A stretch of 64,000 nt of DNA, taken from Paenibacillus_AM sp052180255 (GTDB lineage: Bacteria; Bacillota; Bacilli; Paenibacillales; NBRC-103111). Below, in pieces: positions 60,561 to 64,000 of this stretch (positions within the stretch are counted from its first letter, which is position 1; every line of letters begins with the position of its first letter). The notes under the pieces are model-generated. The model saw only the letters and a program-made list of their open reading frames with translations. It had not been told where the DNA came from and did not search any database. The position numbers and the translations under genes were made by a program. The stretch is taken from positions 3,534,001 through 3,598,000 of the forward strand of contig NZ_CP197466.1 of the NCBI RefSeq assembly GCF_052180255.1. Reading direction: 5' to 3'.

Positions 60561-62789
60561 TTAGCCTTTATGTGGGTTTTTCATTGTGAGCGATACGCGA
60601 CCCTTTTTCACATCAGCACTCATGACCCATACTTTCACGACATCACCTACAGAGACGACATCCATCGGATGCTTCACGAATGAATTGCTTAATTGTGAAA
60701 TATGGACAAGCCCATCATTCTTGATGCCGATATCGACGAATGCACCAAAATCGATTACATTGCGAACCGTACCATGGAGTTCCATGCCCGGTGTCAGATC
60801 TTCGATTTGCAGCACATCTGTACGGAAGATTGGTGGTTCTAGCTCTTCACGTGGATCGCGGCCCGGACGCTGCAAGGCATCCAATATATCTTTAAGTGTC
60901 GGTACACCGACATCCATCTTCGTTGCTATTTCTTCTACGTTTAAGGAAGTCAGACGTTCACGTAGTGACGGTGAACCAAGCTCTGTTGATTTTATATCTA
61001 ATTCACGTAATAGACGAGCTACGACATCATAAGACTCCGGATGAATCGGTGTGTTATCCAATGCATCCTTCCCATCGCTGATGCGCATAAAACCAATACA
61101 CTGCTCATATGTTTTGGCACCTAAGCGGGGTACTTTCTGCAATTGTTTACGGCCTGTGAACTTCCCAATCTCATCCCGGTGTTTCACAATATTTTTGGCA
61201 ATCGTCGTATTTACGCCTGCTACATAAGACAGTAACGCCGCTGAAGCCGTGTTTACATCCACGCCCACATGGTTAACCGCAGATTCGACAACCGCAGTTA
61301 AGCTCTCTTCCAGATGTTTCTGAGAAACGTCGTGCTGGTACTGTCCAACACCAATAGCCTTCGGTTCAATCTTCACCAGCTCTGCTAACGGGTCCTGCAG
61401 CCTACGAGCAATCGACACTGCGCTACGCTCTGCTACATCCAAATCTGGGAACTCGTCTTGAGCAAGCTTGGATGCAGAGTACACACTCGCTCCCGCTTCA
61501 TTGACAATTAAATATTGCAAATGATGACCGACATCTGCCATTTCACGAATAAATTCTGCGACAAACTGCTCTGTCTCCCGTGACGCCGTTCCGTTGCCAA
61601 TTACAATAAGCTGTACGGCATAACGTTCAACGAGCAAGCGGAAAGTTTTCTTCGCTTCGGTCACTTTATTATTAGGTGGAGTTGGATAAGTCACCGCAAC
61701 CTCAAGCATCTTACCTGTCTCATCCACAACAGCTAACTTACAGCCTGTCCGGAAAGCAGGGTCAACGCCAAGCACCACATGTCCTTTAACTGGAGGCTGT
61801 AATAATAAATTACGTAGATTAGCCGCGAAAATGTTAATCGCATGCTGCTCCGCTTTCTCTGTTAACTCCCCGCGAACTTCGCGCTCGATGGAAGGAGCGA
61901 TCAATCTTTTATAAGCATCTTCAATGGTTGCTCGAAGTACATCAGACACAATCGAAGCACCGCGAATCCATTGTCCTGCCATCCACTCATGGATACGATC
62001 CACAGGGACATCTAAGGCCGTCTTTAGTACATCTTCCCGTTCACCTCGATTAATCGCAAGCGTGCGGTGAGGAGGTAGACGCTTCACGGGTTCTTGGTAA
62101 GCATAATACATCTCATAAACGGATTCCTGAGAAGTGTCTTTTGCTTCTGTTCGCAATATCCCTTGATCAAAAGTAAACCTACGCACCCAAGTGCGAATTT
62201 TCGCATCATCAGCCAGCATCTCGGCAATGATGTCCATAGCGCCTTGAATGGCTTCTTCCGATGTCGTAACACCCTTGTCTGCATCAATATATTGAGCAGC
62301 TTCATCCGTTAGAACTCCGCTGCGAGGCTGTGAAATGATCCATTCTGCAAGCGGCTCAAGTCCACGTTCTTTGGCAACCGAGGCACGTGTCTTCCGCTTT
62401 TGTTTATAAGGTCGATATAAATCTTCTACTTCTTGCAGCTTCACTGCAGCTTGAATCGCTTGCTCAAGTTCAGGTGTTAACTTTCCTTGTTCCTGAATCG
62501 ATCGGATGACATCATTCTTACGCTCCTCTAGACCACGTAAGTAACGTAGACGCTCTTCAATGTCACGAAGCTGATTCTCATCAAGCTCACCTGTCATTTC
62601 CTTCCGATAACGAGCGATAAAAGGAATCGTATTCCCTTCATCGAGCAGTCCTACTGTCGTTTTGACTTTACCATGGGGCAAGCTTAGCTCCGTGGCAATT
62701 CTTTTCATAATACTTGCTTCGGTTTCTAACTGCTGCTTGGCTTTATCGGCTTCTACTTCATTCGTTGCAATACCTGCATCTTTATTCAT
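60561..62789 (-). CDS. tex: Tex family RNA-binding transcription accessory protein
   Basis: A 742-residue Tex protein. The order is an N-terminal Tex helical domain, the RNase H-like YqgF domain (VVLGVDPAFRTGCKLAVVDE), a helix-hairpin-helix region (INIF, LGAKTYEQCIGFMRI) and a C-terminal S1 domain (GMELHGTVRNVIDFGAFVDI, GLVHISQLS). ATG 62789 has GGGGAAC just before; an upstream frame to 62855 is not needed. Tex affects transcription elongation and antibiotic tolerance. Confidence 0.95.
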   Translation of the reverse strand: MNKDAGIATNEVEADKAKQQLETEASIMKRIATELSLPHGKVKTTVGLLDEGNTIPFIARYRKEMTGELDENQLRDIEERLRYLRGLEERKNDVIRSIQEQGKLTPELEQAIQAAVKLQEVEDLYRPYKQKRKTRASVAKERGLEPLAEWIISQPRSGVLTDEAAQYIDADKGVTTSEEAIQGAMDIIAEMLADDAKIRTWVRRFTFDQGILRTEAKDTSQESVYEMYYAYQEPVKRLPPHRTLAINRGEREDVLKTALDVPVDRIHEWMAGQWIRGASIVSDVLRATIEDAYKRLIAPSIEREVRGELTEKAEQHAINIFAANLRNLLLQPPVKGHVVLGVDPAFRTGCKLAVVDETGKMLEVAVTYPTPPNNKVTEAKKTFRLLVERYAVQLIVIGNGTASRETEQFVAEFIREMADVGHHLQYLIVNEAGASVYSASKLAQDEFPDLDVAERSAVSIARRLQDPLAELVKIEPKAIGVGQYQHDVSQKHLEESLTAVVESAVNHVGVDVNTASAALLSYVAGVNTTIAKNIVKHRDEIGKFTGRKQLQKVPRLGAKTYEQCIGFMRISDGKDALDNTPIHPESYDVVARLLRELDIKSTELGSPSLRERLTSLNVEEIATKMDVGVPTLKDILDALQRPGRDPREELEPPIFRTDVLQIEDLTPGMELHGTVRNVIDFGAFVDIGIKNDGLVHISQLSNSFVKHPMDVVSVGDVVKVWVMSADVKKGRVSLTMKNPHKG

Positions 62790-62897
62790 GTCGTTCCCCG
62801 CTTCCAAAGTTCGCTTTGCATAGATATGGATGATGCTATACTCTTTATTTCGCAAAAAAAAGGAGGAACCCTTCAGTCCCTCGTGTGCATTCTTAAA

Positions 62898-63248
62898 TTA
62901 AAATTCGATTAAACCTAGACTGACCTGTAGTCCGTCATCGACTTTTCGCATCGTATCCTCATCGAGATGAGTAATCTTATCTGTCAGACGCTGTTTATCG
63001 ATTGTCCGAAGCTGTTCAAGCAAAATGACGGAATCACGATCGAAGCCATGAACTTCAGCGTCAATTTCCACATGGGTGGGTAGCTTAGCTTTCTGGATTT
63101 GCGCAGTAATAGCCGCAATAATGACGGTAGGACTAAATCTGTTTCCGATATCATTTTGAATAATGAGAACCGGACGAATACCTCCCTGTTCAGAACCAAC
63201 AACAGGTGAAAGATCAGCAAAAAACACATCTCCGCGTTTTACGATCAA
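62898..63248 (-). CDS. ndoA: Toxin NdoA/MazF, mRNA interferase
   Basis: A 116-residue MazF-type mRNA interferase. MIVKRGDVFFADLSPVVGSE, QGGIRPVLIIQNDIGNRFSP and SVILLEQLRTIDKQRL are almost the NdoA (EndoA) sequence of Bacillus, which cuts at UACAU. It is preceded after 3 bp by the antitoxin gene. Chromosomal core copy in the alr-ndoAI-ndoA order. Confidence 0.97.
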   Translation of the reverse strand: MIVKRGDVFFADLSPVVGSEQGGIRPVLIIQNDIGNRFSPTVIIAAITAQIQKAKLPTHVEIDAEVHGFDRDSVILLEQLRTIDKQRLTDKITHLDEDTMRKVDDGLQVSLGLIEF

Positions 63249-63251
63249 GGT

Positions 63252-63533
63252 CTACACCCCGCTCACTAAGCGATGGAGCGTAACATCCGCCTCAGCCTCC
63301 GCCAAAAATGCCTCTGAAGCTAAATGTAAATTAATTTTCGCCATCTCCAGATAACCGCGCTGCATAGACTCGCGAATAACCCGTTTCTTGCGCTCAATAA
63401 GATACAGCTTCATAGCCTGACGAATGAATTCGCTGCGGTTTGAATTTTCTTTCCTTACAATGCCGTCCACTTCTTGAAGTAAATAATCTGGTAAAGAGAT
63501 CATTATTCTCTTCGTATTATGAGCATTGCTCAT
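63252..63533 (-). CDS. ndoAI: Antitoxin NdoAI
   Basis: A 93-residue ribbon-helix-helix antitoxin of MazF. MSNAHNTKRIMISLPDYLLQ is the DNA-binding strand and helix, and the C-terminal helices bind the toxin. ATG 63533 matches the family length; an upstream ATG at 63560 would add nine residues. Confidence 0.93.
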   Translation of the reverse strand: MSNAHNTKRIMISLPDYLLQEVDGIVRKENSNRSEFIRQAMKLYLIERKKRVIRESMQRGYLEMAKINLHLASEAFLAEAEADVTLHRLVSGV

Positions 63534-63649
63534 CCTTATTGCACCCCCAGAACAACACACTACATAAACATATTACCATTATGGTGTTCATCATGCAAAT
63601 TTATACAAAAGATAATATATGCAGTGCGTATATCAATTATGCTATACGC

Positions 63650-64000
63650 TTATTCAACAACTTGCAAGGTATTGATGACTTTAATTTCTTTGCCATCACG
63701 TGTGTATATGCGAGGAATACGCTGAGAAAACATACATACAACTTCATAATTAATCGTACCAAGTAAAGCTGCGATCTCTTCAACGGAAATCATTTCATTG
63801 CCTTGCGCACCAATGAGTACGACCTCATCCCCCATTTGCACATCCGCAACACCATCGACTTGCAGCATGCACTGATCCATACAAATACGCCCAATAATGG
63901 GTCGACGCTCCCCACCGACTAAAGCCTCCACTTTAGTAGACAGCATTCGGGAATATCCATCCGCATAGCCGATAGGTAATGTCGCAATACGCTCATAATC
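63650..64000 (-). CDS. alr: Alanine racemase, C-terminal part
   Basis: Partial gene whose 5' part lies beyond the right edge. The visible end covers the C-terminal beta domain: DYERIATLPIGYADGYSR, RICMDQCMLQVDGV and GDEVVLIGAQGNEMISVEEI, which holds the second active-site MDQ-region. Makes D-alanine for peptidoglycan with PLP. It continues to ndoAI with a 117-bp gap. Confidence 0.95.
   Translation of the reverse strand, partial: DYERIATLPIGYADGYSRMLSTKVEALVGGERRPIIGRICMDQCMLQVDGVADVQMGDEVVLIGAQGNEMISVEEIAALLGTINYEVVCMFSQRIPRIYTRDGKEIKVINTLQVVE

Overview
The window looks like chromosomal DNA of an endospore-forming Firmicute, most likely Paenibacillus or a close relative. The evidence is the right-flank gene order alr / ndoAI / ndoA / tex / cmpA / sprT-like / tRNA cluster, the short spore gene cmpA, the Gram-positive style lipoprotein signals and the strong Shine-Dalgarno sequences. 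No database search was possible; the taxonomic call rests on gene order and protein character.

Left flank (1-13 kb). A leftward operon encodes MurQ (MurNAc-6-P etherase), a lipoprotein sugar-binding protein, two ABC sugar permeases, a double GNAT protein and a PIG-L type deacetylase that runs off the left edge. This is an amino-sugar uptake and salvage unit with a visible promoter and a palindromic operator. It is followed by a SAM methyltransferase, a broken GNAT gene, and a rightward group of an XRE-cupin regulator and two tandem M24 (Xaa-Pro) peptidases. Leftward genes from 10.5 to 13 kb (DUF218, an unknown pair, a GNAT, a truncated hydrolase) grade into the decayed end of the array.

Centre (about 13.2-55.7 kb). 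About 42 kb is one cassette array: 47 complete and at least 3 truncated copies of a 121-202 bp element, each separated by one leftward gene (rarely two or none). Each element begins with a YYYTAAC-like core box and ends with a GTTRRRY-like core box on the + strand, and folds into a branched (cloverleaf-like) structure. These are attC sites, and the array has the organisation of a sedentary chromosomal integron. At the right end is a tyrosine recombinase (55728-56747), an attI-like zone with a promoter pointing into the cassettes (55626-55727), and cassette 1. The recombinase lies on the same strand as the cassettes and lacks the extra segment that marks classical IntI, although it keeps an IntI-like SPLD C-terminus. 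Six cassette types are present two or three times at separate positions, with sequence identity breaking at the core box; this is direct evidence of integrase-type shuffling.

Cassette cargo. Eleven GNAT acetyltransferase genes, two copies of a methyltransferase, Nudix, short-chain dehydrogenase, nucleotidyltransferase, histidine phosphatase, many unknowns, and several proteins of defence or toxin type (SIR2, Ser/Thr kinase with a partner, HEPN, RelA/SpoT-like synthetase). Three cassette bodies or pairs lack a convincing gene. The distal end (13-18 kb) is the decayed end: truncated attC sites, frameshifted genes, and a toxin-antitoxin pair on the opposite strand with its own promoter.

Right flank (56.9-64 kb). 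A secreted esterase-like/phytase-type protein, five tRNA genes (Asn, Ser, Glu, Lys, Leu), a SprT-like protein, CmpA, Tex, the NdoA/NdoAI toxin-antitoxin pair and the 3' part of alr. In this text sites are numbered 1 to 47 from the integrase outwards; cassette n is the gene plus the site n that follows it on the minus strand.
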